In this document: piece by piece, positions 41,900 through 50,298 of the stretch
Layout of the letters: every line of letters begins with the position of its first letter
Position numbering within the stretch: the first letter of the stretch is position 1
Source of the DNA: Paenibacillus profundus
Lineage (GTDB): Bacteria; Bacillota; Bacilli; Paenibacillales; Paenibacillaceae
Length of the DNA stretch: 64,000 bases
Assembly (NCBI RefSeq): GCF_021369635.1
Contig: NZ_JAJNBZ010000008.1
Location: 62,001-126,000 of the forward strand
Reading direction: 5' to 3'
The notes under the pieces: generated by a model
The model's database searches: none
Told to the model about the DNA's origin: nothing
What the model saw: only the letters and a program-made list of their open reading frames with translations
Position numbers and translations under genes: made by a program

Positions 41900-42810
41900 A
41901 CGGGGGCGGGACACTGCTCGTCACCGGAGCTTCCGGATTTACCGGTCGTCATGCTTGTCGTCATTTTCTGAATTCCGGGATGCGGGTCGTTGCCCTTACG
42001 CGGCGTGCGGATGCTGATGTGTCAGCGATGGGAGCGGAAGTGGTCATGTGTGATTTGCAAGATCGTGAGCGGGTCTCGGAAGTGGTGAAGCAGGTGCATC
42101 CGGATTATACGCTTCATCTGGCCGGCATGAATTCCGTACAGGATTCTTGGTCCGATCCACTTCACATGCTGGATGTGAATGTAATGTCCACGCTGCATTT
42201 GTTGAACGCGCTCCGCCTGACTCCGAACAGCCGTATTCTGATCGTTACATCGAAGCTGAAAGCATCTTATGCTCCTGTCTTTTCGCCGTCTCATCCCTAC
42301 TCGTTAAGCAAGACATTGCAAGAATTAGCAGCCCTCGGATGGGCTCATCTATTTGCACAGGACGTTCTGCTGGCAGAGCCATCCAATCTGATCGGCCCTG
42401 GTTCTTCTTCAGGCATTTGCGGCTTGCTGGGACGCTATATTGTGCAGACGGAAAAAGGAGAAGGGCCGCCGCGCTTCAACATATCCAATCGACATGAACA
42501 ACGAGATTTCCTCGATGTGCGGGATGCGGCAGCAGCGTACGAACTCATTCTCAAGCATGGCAAGCAAGGACACATTTATCCTGTTGAAAGCGGACGATAT
42601 CGCAGTTTGGGGAGTGTGGCGGATACATTCGCTCGCTGTTCGCTAGTACCAGTCGAATTCCAATATGGCGATGAGACTGAGCCATACTCCAGCGTTAAAC
42701 CCAATGACATCTCTTTTCCTGAGCGGTGGGGCTGGGCACCGTTGCGCGCATTTGAACAGTCAGTGGCTGATATTCTGCATTATTATCGGAAGGAGGGGGA
42801 ACTCCATTGA
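41896..42810 (+). CDS. NAD-dependent epimerase/dehydratase (extended SDR)
   Basis: The 304-residue protein begins at ATG 41896, which overlaps the previous stop as ATGA; AAGGATG lies upstream. It has LLVTGASGFTGRHACRHFLN (7-26), LHLAGMNSVQDSWSDP, a Ser/Thr site in IVTSKLKASY and PYSLSKTLQE (Tyr/Lys pair), followed by EPSNLIGPGSSSGI and RDFLDVRDAAAAYELI. It resembles GDP-mannose 4,6-dehydratase or Rmd-like reductases, but the substrate cannot be decided. It is translationally coupled within the sugar-nucleotide operon. Confidence 0.8.
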   Translation: MNGGGTLLVTGASGFTGRHACRHFLNSGMRVVALTRRADADVSAMGAEVVMCDLQDRERVSEVVKQVHPDYTLHLAGMNSVQDSWSDPLHMLDVNVMSTLHLLNALRLTPNSRILIVTSKLKASYAPVFSPSHPYSLSKTLQELAALGWAHLFAQDVLLAEPSNLIGPGSSSGICGLLGRYIVQTEKGEGPPRFNISNRHEQRDFLDVRDAAAAYELILKHGKQGHIYPVESGRYRSLGSVADTFARCSLVPVEFQYGDETEPYSSVKPNDISFPERWGWAPLRAFEQSVADILHYYRKEGELH

Positions 42811-43535
42811 AGGATTTTACGTTCCCATTAGTAACGATTATCATCCCGTTTTATAACGATCTGTTTGTGGGTCAGGCCCTTCACAGTGCGCTTCAGCAAA
42901 CGTATCCCCAATTCGAGATTATCGTCGTTGATGACGGTTCCACTCAGTATGCGGATCGCATTCGTCCTTATATGGATCGCGTTCATTACTTGGGCAAAGC
43001 GAACGGCGGGACGGCATCCGCGCTTAATCATGGCATCAAGTATGCTTCAGGAGAATACATTGCTTGGCTGAGCTCCGACGATTTGTTTTATCCTGACAAA
43101 CTAGTTAAGCAGTTGGAGTATATGATGACGTGGAACGCCTACATCTGCCACACGAATTTCGATAACATCAATGGATACAGCCAAGTGACGCAGCATCGCG
43201 CGGCCGTAACATTCCCGTCTATGGGCGAATTTTATCAGAGCTTCTTCAAATTCAATCCGGTGAACGGATGTACGGTAATGATGAAGCGCGAATTATTGCA
43301 ATATATCGGTAACTTTAACGAGGAACTCCCGTTTACGCACGATTTGGATCTTTGGTACCGGGCCATATTGAACGGCTTTGACTTTCATTTCGTCGATGAG
43401 CCATTCACGGCTTACCGTTGGCACGGTGGCATGGGTACGATGAAGCATGGAGCCGCAATAATGAAAGAGGCTGCAGAGACGAACAGCCGGTACCAACCGC
43501 TTCTTGCTAAGTTTTTGCAGCGGATGTCAGTGTAA
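42807..43535 (+). CDS. GT2-family glycosyltransferase
   Basis: The 242-residue protein starts at TTG 42807, eight bases after AAGGAGGGGG, overlapping the preceding stop. It has VTIIIPFYNDLFVGQALHSA (9-28), EIIVVDDGSTQYADRI, NGGTASALNHGIKYASGEYI, WLSSDDLFYPDKL (metal-binding DD, about 89-91) and FTHDLDLWYRAILNGFDFHF (catalytic base region). No basic tag is present, unlike the GT2 enzymes upstream. It closes the sugar-nucleotide operon that begins at 39008. Confidence 0.87.
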   Translation: MKDFTFPLVTIIIPFYNDLFVGQALHSALQQTYPQFEIIVVDDGSTQYADRIRPYMDRVHYLGKANGGTASALNHGIKYASGEYIAWLSSDDLFYPDKLVKQLEYMMTWNAYICHTNFDNINGYSQVTQHRAAVTFPSMGEFYQSFFKFNPVNGCTVMMKRELLQYIGNFNEELPFTHDLDLWYRAILNGFDFHFVDEPFTAYRWHGGMGTMKHGAAIMKEAAETNSRYQPLLAKFLQRMSV

Positions 43536-43591
43536 CGCCGAGAGGAATAAGACGGAGCATCCTATGGTTCGGCTGCTGAACATTTGGGTGC

Positions 43592-43611
43592 TCCCCTCTG
43601 AAGTGAGGGGA
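43592..43611. other. GC-rich hairpin downstream of the GT2 gene
   Basis: TCCCCTC pairs with GAGGGGA around six bases. There is no T tract, so it may be a weak terminator or an mRNA 3' stem. Confidence 0.3.
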
Positions 43612-43713
43612 TGCTATAGGCACATCTCGCTAGGCGCATACCCTTGCCGTGATGGAGTATTGTGCATATGTTGTTAGCGATGAACATCGGCAGCAGCCAA
43701 AGGAAGGAGCAGC

Positions 43714-44082
43714 GTGAATTTGGGAGTGTACTATTCCGAATTATTAGATAATCCGCTCGTTAATGATGAACTGATGGTGAAATATGCAGATATTCGAATT
43801 GAAAACCAACATTCACAAGGGGCGAACGTATTGGTACGCCTGATTTGCAACAGGGTCATCGTATCGGAGCATATTCATAGAATAACGCAGCAGGGAAATC
43901 CAGGTGACGTGCTTAAAATATCGGACGTGCGGCTTTCACCTGGACCGTATGGATTTCAAGTGTTTACAACCATTATAGGCCATCATCCATTGCAGGTGTC
44001 TGTGCAAATGAAAAACAACGAGCAATCCATTGTTCGTACGATTGGAATGGAGACGTTCACGGAGGTTGACGTGTTGAAATAG
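43714..44082 (+). CDS. Small beta-rich protein of unknown function
   Basis: The 122-residue protein starts at GTG 43714 after GGAAGGAG. Its sequence alternates polar and hydrophobic residues (VLVRLICNRVIVSEHIHRIT, PYGFQVFTTIIGHHPLQVSV), which suggests a beta-sandwich. It has no signal peptide, membrane segment or catalytic motif. Standing among surface-glycan genes, it might be a small coat component or binding module, but no family is recognised. It precedes an epimerase gene by 59 bases in the same direction. Confidence 0.6.
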   Translation: MNLGVYYSELLDNPLVNDELMVKYADIRIENQHSQGANVLVRLICNRVIVSEHIHRITQQGNPGDVLKISDVRLSPGPYGFQVFTTIIGHHPLQVSVQMKNNEQSIVRTIGMETFTEVDVLK

Positions 44083-44141
44083 GGTCCGATCCTATGACTA
44101 GAAACGGGACAGTAGATTGAGTGGGAGACGAGGTGAATAAA

Positions 44142-45062
44142 ATGCGAATCGTTGTAACGGGTGGAGCGGGCTTCATTGGGTCACATCTCGTGGATGCTCT
44201 AATCAGTCAAGGACATGAGGTGCATATCCTTGACAACCTCAGTACAGGAGGGAAATCGTATGTTACACCGCAAGCGGTGCTTCATGAACTGGATATCGCG
44301 GAAGAAGCAGCGGGGCGGGAGATAGAGCTCATCCAGCCGGAAATTGTGTTTCATCTTGCCGCGCAAGCGGATGTTAAGCGTTCCATTGCGCAGCCGGTAA
44401 TAGATATGCGAACCAATATTCAAGGCACCTTGGTTACGCTTGCCGCATGCTTGAAAGCGAAGGTGCGGCATGTGGTGCTCGCTTCAACCTCAGCCGTATA
44501 TGGAGACATTGCCCTTGATACGTATGAGGAGCATCAGCCCCCAGCGCCGCTCTCCTGTTATGGACTATCCAAGCTAACGGCTGAACGCTATCTTCAATTA
44601 TTTGCCCGCTTACATGGTCTGAATGGAACGATATTGCGCTTTGCGAATGTGTACGGACCGAGACAGACACCAAAAGGTGAAGGTGGTGTTATCGCCTTGT
44701 TCATAGACCGCCTGCATGCCAATGCTCCTCTTACTATTCATGGGGACGGAGAACAGACGAGGGACTTCATCTTTGTCGGGGATGTTGTGGATGCATGCCT
44801 GCGTGCAGCCGAATGCCGCAAGGACGGCTTATGGCAAGTTGGAACGGGGAAGACAACATCCATCAATGAGCTTGTTTATCATTTGCTGCACATTTGCGGA
44901 AAGCCTGCACAGCTGGAAAAGCTTCCACAGAGATTAGGGGATATACGTCACAGCTGTCTCAGTTACGAGCGTCTTCGGCAGGATATGGGATGGTCTCCGA
45001 AAGTCTCTCTTCTTGAAGGATTGGAACGTACTTATCATGCATATAACGCTAAAGAAAGCTGA
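44142..45062 (+). CDS. NAD-dependent nucleotide-sugar epimerase (GalE-like SDR)
   Basis: The 306-residue protein starts at ATG 44142 after GAGGTGA; an upstream GTG in frame lacks a site. It has MRIVVTGGAGFIGSHLVDAL (1-20), LDNLSTGGKSYV, VFHLAAQADVKRSIAQP, STSAVYGD and CYGLSKLTAERY (Tyr/Lys pair), then RFANVYGPRQTPKGEGGVIA and HGDGEQTRDFIFVGDV. It is a typical UDP-glucose/UDP-GlcNAc 4-epimerase relative, but could also be a decarboxylase-type SDR. It is the last recognisable gene of the island. Confidence 0.84.
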   Translation: MRIVVTGGAGFIGSHLVDALISQGHEVHILDNLSTGGKSYVTPQAVLHELDIAEEAAGREIELIQPEIVFHLAAQADVKRSIAQPVIDMRTNIQGTLVTLAACLKAKVRHVVLASTSAVYGDIALDTYEEHQPPAPLSCYGLSKLTAERYLQLFARLHGLNGTILRFANVYGPRQTPKGEGGVIALFIDRLHANAPLTIHGDGEQTRDFIFVGDVVDACLRAAECRKDGLWQVGTGKTTSINELVYHLLHICGKPAQLEKLPQRLGDIRHSCLSYERLRQDMGWSPKVSLLEGLERTYHAYNAKES

Positions 45063-45237
45063 ATTACGGATTGATATCGTTCACAATTCAGACACGAACT
45101 TTTAAGTATGCTTTCAGTTTCATTTAATCTCACATTAGAGTTCATTGGGTATGATGCTTGTTGGAGCATTCTGTGAGGGCACGCCGCATGTGGCTTGCGG
45201 GTGCCGTCCACGGGAGGTTAGGACAAGGAGGGTCATT

Positions 45238-46356
45238 ATGTTAGAAGTGAAGGACGTCAGTAAGATGTTCGACGAACGTCGTGGCGTACAGCAGATTGAC
45301 TTCACGATGGAGCGCGGCGAAATCGTCGGCTTCTTGGGTCCGAATGGCGCGGGTAAGACGACGACGATGCGCATGATTACGGGCTATCTGAACCCGACCG
45401 GCGGGAGCATTACCATTGACGGGCTATCCATGTCGGAACACGGTGCTAAAGCTCGCAGCAAAATAGGCTACTTGCCTGAGACACCACCGCTTTATCCGGA
45501 GATGACCGTGATGTCGTATTTGCGTTTTGTGGCCGATTTGCGGAACGTTCCGGTTCGGGAGCAGAAGAAGCGTATCAATGAAATGCTGGACAAGCTTGGA
45601 TTGCATGGCAGAGAGCAACAATTGATTCGAAGTCTATCGAAAGGGTTCAAGCAAAGGCTTGGATTGGCACAGGCCATAATCCACAAGCCTGATCTGCTTG
45701 TGCTTGATGAGCCGACATCGGGACTCGACCCGAATCAAATTATTGAGATTCGTCAACTGATCCGTGAGCTTGGGGAGCAGCATACGGTGCTGCTCAGCAC
45801 CCATATACTCCCCGAAGTGAATATGTTGTGCAACCGTGTGCTTATTATTCATCAAGGACAAATCGTGCTGGACGAACGTCCGGACAGATTAGGCACGGCC
45901 ATGGGGCAAGAGGTTAGTCTGCATTTGGAAGTGAAAGGACCGACTGAGTCTATTATTCAAGTGGTGTCTGCCTTGCCGCTTGTGACGGAAGTCCAAATTG
46001 TCGGCGATGGATTTCAAGAGGCCTGCCGGAAGGAAGAAGTTGATGAGGCTCCGATTACAACTATGGATCATACCGACACGGGTCTAGAAGGGGCTGGACA
46101 GGAGGCGGACTTAGCAGTGCAGGTGTGCGTCGACAATTATGAGCTGTCCACCTCACAACCAGGCGTTCTTTCGCCGCAATCAGGAGAGACAATAAAGCTG
46201 CGCGTCGTATCACAGGATCATTCCGATGTGCGCGAAGCGCTATTCTACGCACTGGCAGACGCAGGGTACCCTCTACTTGAAATGAAGCGGGAAATGACGA
46301 GTCTTGAGGATGTGTTCACTCGCTTGACAACGGAGGAGGATTCAGGTGATGCGTAG
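45238..46356 (+). CDS. ABC transporter ATP-binding protein, GldA-like
   Basis: The 372-residue ATPase starts at ATG 45238 after AAGGAGGG. It shows Walker A GPNGAGKT (34-41), signature LSKGFKQR (133-140, with SKG for the usual SGG), Walker B LLVLDEPTSGLDP (153-165) and the switch His in LLSTHILPE. Residues 225-372 form a C-terminal domain with an acidic insertion, ending in the usual LEDVFTRLT. With the following permease, GldG-like and DUF4340 genes it forms an ABC-2 export system like the gliding-motility GldAFG type found across many non-gliding bacteria. The substrate is unknown. Confidence 0.87.
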   Translation: MLEVKDVSKMFDERRGVQQIDFTMERGEIVGFLGPNGAGKTTTMRMITGYLNPTGGSITIDGLSMSEHGAKARSKIGYLPETPPLYPEMTVMSYLRFVADLRNVPVREQKKRINEMLDKLGLHGREQQLIRSLSKGFKQRLGLAQAIIHKPDLLVLDEPTSGLDPNQIIEIRQLIRELGEQHTVLLSTHILPEVNMLCNRVLIIHQGQIVLDERPDRLGTAMGQEVSLHLEVKGPTESIIQVVSALPLVTEVQIVGDGFQEACRKEEVDEAPITTMDHTDTGLEGAGQEADLAVQVCVDNYELSTSQPGVLSPQSGETIKLRVVSQDHSDVREALFYALADAGYPLLEMKREMTSLEDVFTRLTTEEDSGDA

Positions 46357-47065
46357 GTTCAATGCCATTTTTCGCAAGGAGATGCATGCTTATTTTACGT
46401 CGCCGACATCTTATGTTGCTTTTGCGGTGTATGTACTCATTTCCAGCATTTTATTTTATATGAACTTTGTTATGTTTCAGCCTAGCATCATCGATTTCCG
46501 GCTCGTATCGGGCAACGCGACCTTTATGTACGTATTTGTTATTCCTTTATTGACAATGAGGCTCTTCTCGGATGAATTCCGACAGGGAACGGATGAGCTG
46601 CTGCTTACTTCCCCGGCACGAATGACTGAAATTGTGCTCGGCAAATATGCCGCAGCCCTCGTATTAATGGTAGTTCTGGTCGGCTTTACTCTCATTTATC
46701 CCATCGTTATGTCATTTTACGGCACATTGGATATGAAGATGATGATTACTTCCATTATCGGCATGCTGCTGCTGACGGCTGCCATGGCGGCGGTGGGGTT
46801 GTTCGCGTCCACCTTGTCGCAGCATCAGATGGTGACGGCGATCGCCTCTTTTGTCATGCTGCTCACGTTCTGGACGATGTTGGATTGGGCCGCATCATCC
46901 TCTGGCACGCTCGGAGAATGGCTGATGCCTTTTGCGATGAACACGCGGCTGGACTCGTTCATGAAAGGGGTGCTAAATGGCGCGGACGTCCTCTTTTTCA
47001 TTACATTGACGGCCGTATTCGTCGTGTTGAGTATTCAGGTGCTTGAAAGAAAACGGTGGAGGTAA
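46349..47065 (+). CDS. ABC-2 type permease, GldF-like
   Basis: The 238-residue protein has six predicted membrane helices (for example YVAFAVYVLISSILFYMNFV, FVIPLLTMRLF and GMLLLTAAMAAVGLFASTLS) and the motif LFSDEFRQGTDELLLTSPAR, typical of the GldF/ABC-2 permease group. ATG 46349 is eight bases from GGAGGAGGA and overlaps the ATPase stop; GTG 46346 is an alternative. It is the membrane partner of the upstream ATPase. Confidence 0.85.
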   Translation: MRRFNAIFRKEMHAYFTSPTSYVAFAVYVLISSILFYMNFVMFQPSIIDFRLVSGNATFMYVFVIPLLTMRLFSDEFRQGTDELLLTSPARMTEIVLGKYAAALVLMVVLVGFTLIYPIVMSFYGTLDMKMMITSIIGMLLLTAAMAAVGLFASTLSQHQMVTAIASFVMLLTFWTMLDWAASSSGTLGEWLMPFAMNTRLDSFMKGVLNGADVLFFITLTAVFVVLSIQVLERKRWR

Positions 47066-47071
47066 AGAATT

Positions 47072-48454
47072 ATGAAAAAATGGCTGCGAGGAACGAACGC
47101 TGCTCTGCTGTCGGCCGCCGTTATCGGCATCTTTGTGTTGTTGACGTATTTTTTACAGTCGTTAACGGGATTTCAGTGGGACTTGACGCAAAACAAATCA
47201 TTTACATTGTCGGAACAGACGACCACGACCTTGACGTCGATACAAGATAAAGTTGATATGAAGCTGTTCTTAACTCCGAACGATGATCCACTGCTAACGC
47301 GGCAGGTTGCGGATATGGGGCAGGAGCTCGCGAAGCATAACAGTCATATTGTGTTTCAGCAGTATGACCTGCTGAAGGAGCCGTCATTGGCGCAGCAATA
47401 TGGGCTGGCAGGAAGCTCGATTGTGTTCGAGCAGGGATCAAAACGCAAGACGGTTGGACTGTATGAAATGTTCAGCGCTGGTGACGGATATGGGGCTTAC
47501 AAGTTCAGCGGCGAGGAGAAAATGACGCAGGCGCTGCGCAGCTTGACAACTGATAAGAAGTCTAAGGCCTATGTGCTGTCCGGTCATCAGGAACTTCCGC
47601 TGTCTCAAATGACGGCGTTGGCTTCCAGTCTTGGCGAAGATAATATTGAATTACAGGAATTGAATCTGTACCGCGAAGGTGAGATTCCGAAGGATGCAGA
47701 CTTCGTGATGCTGCTCGGTGGCAGCCAGGACCTGACCGATAAGGAAGCGCAGCTGCTGAAGAAATACGCGGAGGGAGACGGGAAGCTGTACATTGCGCTC
47801 GGATTCAATCCTGAGATGGAACGGTCATGGAGCAATCTCGATGGACTGCTGCAGCAGCTAGGGGTGGAGAACAAGCATGCGGTAGCGGTAGAAGCGAAAG
47901 AGAGCATTCTTTACGATCCATTCACAATCATACCCGAGTATGGTACGCATGAATTGACGGCCAAGCTGTCGCAATACAACTTGCTTACGATGCTCAGTCT
48001 GGGGCTGCCGCTTGAGGCAAAGGCGACAGATACGCTGGAAGCGGAACCGATCCTTCGTACGTCAGCCGAATCGTATGGAGAAACAGATCTTGCGCGGCTT
48101 ATAAAAGAGGGAAGCGAACGCGGAGACCAAGATATCAATGGTCCGTTGACGCTCGGGTTGGCGGTAACGACGTTGGACGGCAAGCCAAAGGCTGTTGTCA
48201 TCGGCGGTTCCAGTTTTTTGGATGACGATAACATTTATACGCAAGGCAATCGCGATTTTGCATTGAACAGTGTGAACTGGTTACAAGGCAACGATGATCA
48301 AGTCACGATTAGACCGCGGGAGCATGAAGCATACCAGATAACATATCTCACTCCAGGTCAAGCGCAGGCCATTTTATGGACGACTGTTATTGGCTTCCCG
48401 CTCTTGCTGCTCCTCATCGGGGCCGGACTATGGTGGAGAAGGAGACATGGATAA
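47072..48454 (+). CDS. GldG-family ABC transporter auxiliary protein
   Basis: The 460-residue protein has an N-terminal membrane helix (about 10-32), the segment WDLTQNKSFTLSEQTTTTL that marks GldG/Gtr-type proteins, a large extracytoplasmic domain (about 40-425) with VLSGHQELPLSQMTALASSL, and a C-terminal helix (ILWTTVIGFPLLLLLIGAGL) with a basic end. This is the substrate-facing auxiliary subunit of the ABC-2 system, with both termini in the cytoplasm. It lies six bases after the permease. Confidence 0.85.
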   Translation: MKKWLRGTNAALLSAAVIGIFVLLTYFLQSLTGFQWDLTQNKSFTLSEQTTTTLTSIQDKVDMKLFLTPNDDPLLTRQVADMGQELAKHNSHIVFQQYDLLKEPSLAQQYGLAGSSIVFEQGSKRKTVGLYEMFSAGDGYGAYKFSGEEKMTQALRSLTTDKKSKAYVLSGHQELPLSQMTALASSLGEDNIELQELNLYREGEIPKDADFVMLLGGSQDLTDKEAQLLKKYAEGDGKLYIALGFNPEMERSWSNLDGLLQQLGVENKHAVAVEAKESILYDPFTIIPEYGTHELTAKLSQYNLLTMLSLGLPLEAKATDTLEAEPILRTSAESYGETDLARLIKEGSERGDQDINGPLTLGLAVTTLDGKPKAVVIGGSSFLDDDNIYTQGNRDFALNSVNWLQGNDDQVTIRPREHEAYQITYLTPGQAQAILWTTVIGFPLLLLLIGAGLWWRRRHG

Positions 48455-49497
48455 TGAAGAAGGCGCTGCCGACGGTCATTCTGCTGCTTGTATTCGCAGT
48501 CGGATTATGGTATGCATCAGCCAACAATTTCTTCCGCACCAATCAGGAGGAAGCCAAGGATACGCTCCTGCAAGTGGATCCACAGCAAATTACCGCCCTG
48601 ACGATTCAGATTCAGGAAGAACAGGTGGAGCTGGTGAACAATAAGGGGCAATGGGCGATGACCAAGCCGGCTTCCTATCCTATAAATACCTATCCAGTAG
48701 ACGATTGGTTGTCGACGATATCAAACGTGAGCGTGGAGTCGACGGTGGAGGAGCATGCTGCTGACATGGACAAGTATGGATTGGCGGAGCCGTCTCAGAC
48801 ATTCACCGTGTCCGTGCGTGACGGCAAGACTCACCGCATCAATGTCGGTGCCGAGTCTCCCGTCTCCGGCTTCTTCTACGCAACGGCAGATGATGAGCGG
48901 ACGGTGTATCAAGTGTCACAATCCGCGCTGTCGAGCCTGGCGCGAACAGCCTTCGACTTTGCTGCGAAGGAGCCTCTGACCTTTCCACTTGAACGGGTGA
49001 AGCAGTTCGAATGGAATTGGTCGGGGCAGTCCTATCGCTTGCAACATGTGGACAAAGCGGAGACACCAACGGAAGCCAATTCTGACGACGGCCGCAGCCA
49101 AGAGGCCAATAAGGAAGAAAGTGAAATAAAGAATTGGCTGCTTAACGGTAAGTCTATAACCGAAAATGACGCGACGACGCTGATGAACAAGATGAGGTAT
49201 TGGATGACGGAGCAGGAGCCATCACGGACTGCATCTTTGTCTCATATTGCGAATAATGAACCGGATTGGTCGTTGGACCTTTCGCTGAAGCCGGATCAGG
49301 AGGTGACGGGACAAGAGGAAAAAGGAAAAGCAGAGACGCGAGAGTATAAGGGATATATGCAAGGCGAAGAGCTGTGGATTGTTCCGCCAAATAGTGAGTG
49401 GGCATATGCCATTCATAAGCAGGAGCTTCTGGATGTTCAGACGCTCTGGCACGGGAAGATGAGCGATAACGAAGATAAACAAGCCACTAAGAAATGA
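48454..49497 (+). CDS. DUF4340 membrane-anchored protein of the Gld-type operon
   Basis: The 347-residue protein starts at ATG 48454, sharing bases with the preceding stop (TAATG), nine bases from AAGGAG. It has one N-terminal helix (LPTVILLLVFAVGLWYASAN) and repeated beta-rich units such as VELVNNKGQWAMTKPASYPI, the hallmark of DUF4340, a domain that regularly accompanies GldG. An acidic, Glu/Lys-rich stretch interrupts the domain at about 210-235. It is probably an extracytoplasmic partner of the transporter. Confidence 0.82.
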   Translation: MKKALPTVILLLVFAVGLWYASANNFFRTNQEEAKDTLLQVDPQQITALTIQIQEEQVELVNNKGQWAMTKPASYPINTYPVDDWLSTISNVSVESTVEEHAADMDKYGLAEPSQTFTVSVRDGKTHRINVGAESPVSGFFYATADDERTVYQVSQSALSSLARTAFDFAAKEPLTFPLERVKQFEWNWSGQSYRLQHVDKAETPTEANSDDGRSQEANKEESEIKNWLLNGKSITENDATTLMNKMRYWMTEQEPSRTASLSHIANNEPDWSLDLSLKPDQEVTGQEEKGKAETREYKGYMQGEELWIVPPNSEWAYAIHKQELLDVQTLWHGKMSDNEDKQATKK

Positions 49498-49535
49498 GAG
49501 AGAAGGCCTAGAGGAGAAAAACCTGGAATTTTCAA

Positions 49536-49571
49536 GAGGACGCCGGAGGCGTATAATCCGGCGTTGTCCTC
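49536..49571. terminator. Hairpin between the convergent DUF4340 and SnoaL-like genes
   Basis: GAGGACGCCGGA pairs with TCCGGC plus GTCCTC, with two unpaired T, around a nine-base loop. It likely serves both strands. Confidence 0.65.
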
Positions 49572-49587
49572 CGGGCCCGTATTCTTC

Positions 49588-49881
49588 CTAGAACATGGTG
49601 TTCTGGTTGGCTGAATCCATAAATGCTTTTCGTCCGGTAGGCACCGCGGGGTTATGTTGAATATAGTCTTCTGTCAGCAAATGGACCGCAGCATCCACTT
49701 GATGCTGATTAAATACAGTGTCGAAGAGACTTCGAACGAGTTCCTTATTTCTGCGAAGATGTCCAGCTTCATTCCTAGGGTATACAACAACAGGATATCC
49801 AGGATAAACGGGAACGGAATTAGGGTACGGGGTGTAGCCGGTAAAAGGTTGATTTAACATATACCGGTGATGAAAATACAT
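49588..49881 (-). CDS. Short SnoaL-like protein with Pro/Tyr-rich N-terminus, probably truncated
   Basis: The 97-residue product starts at ATG 49881 after AGGAGG. Residues 1-38 are rich in Pro, Tyr and Val (PYPNSVPVYPGYPVVVYP), resembling coat or exosporium proteins. Residues 43-88 match the first third of a SnoaL-like/NTF2 domain (NKELVRSLFDTVFNQHQVDA, YIQHNPAVPTGR). Normal domains need about 120-130 residues, so the fold cannot be complete. Either it is a degraded gene or the stub has a new structural role. Confidence 0.5.
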   Translation of the reverse strand: MYFHHRYMLNQPFTGYTPYPNSVPVYPGYPVVVYPRNEAGHLRRNKELVRSLFDTVFNQHQVDAAVHLLTEDYIQHNPAVPTGRKAFMDSANQNTMF

Positions 49882-50298
49882 TAATAAAAACCTCCTAATT
49901 GGGGTGTAAAGACTTAAGTAATAATATGCATGTAATTAGACATTTGCCCGCAAAACATGAAACTGACAATCATTCAACTGTAACGGATTCAAACTTTGGT
50001 ATGCGAAGATGTATTCCAAGCGAATCATGGACACGTTGTATTTACGAGCAATGCAGGACTATAGGACGTCTTTTTTCTTGGAATTTGCTTAAGATTACAT
50101 GGACGAAGCAGCAGCAGGGATTGCCCATGCGCTGATAACGATGGGCGGGATGAAGAAGCACGGAGAATGGAAAACTGCTGCTATGGATGCAAGGGAGAAG
50201 TCTGTCTGGAGAATGGAAGATTTACGGGTGAAGTATGCCTGTTGCCAGATAAGAGTAGAGTAAACAAGAAAAAGAAAAAGACACAGAGGGCTTATATG
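49882..50298. other. 417-base gap without a supportable gene
   Basis: The gap holds the promoter region of the SnoaL-like gene at its left end. Short frames around 50026-50200 (MDTLYLRAMQDYRTSFFLEF, then DYMDEAAAGIAHALITMGGM) look mildly protein-like but are broken by a stop and lack a start site. I recognise no family. Confidence 0.3.

Noticed and set aside
43665-43673. CATATGTTG before the gene at 43714 as a sigma-K promoter
   Set aside because: The required AC element is not at 16-17 bases upstream; the nearest is 23 bases away.
12653-45062. Genomic island acquired by a mobile element
   Set aside because: No integrase, transposase, tRNA edge or flanking direct repeat was seen, so I use island only in the sense of a functional cluster.
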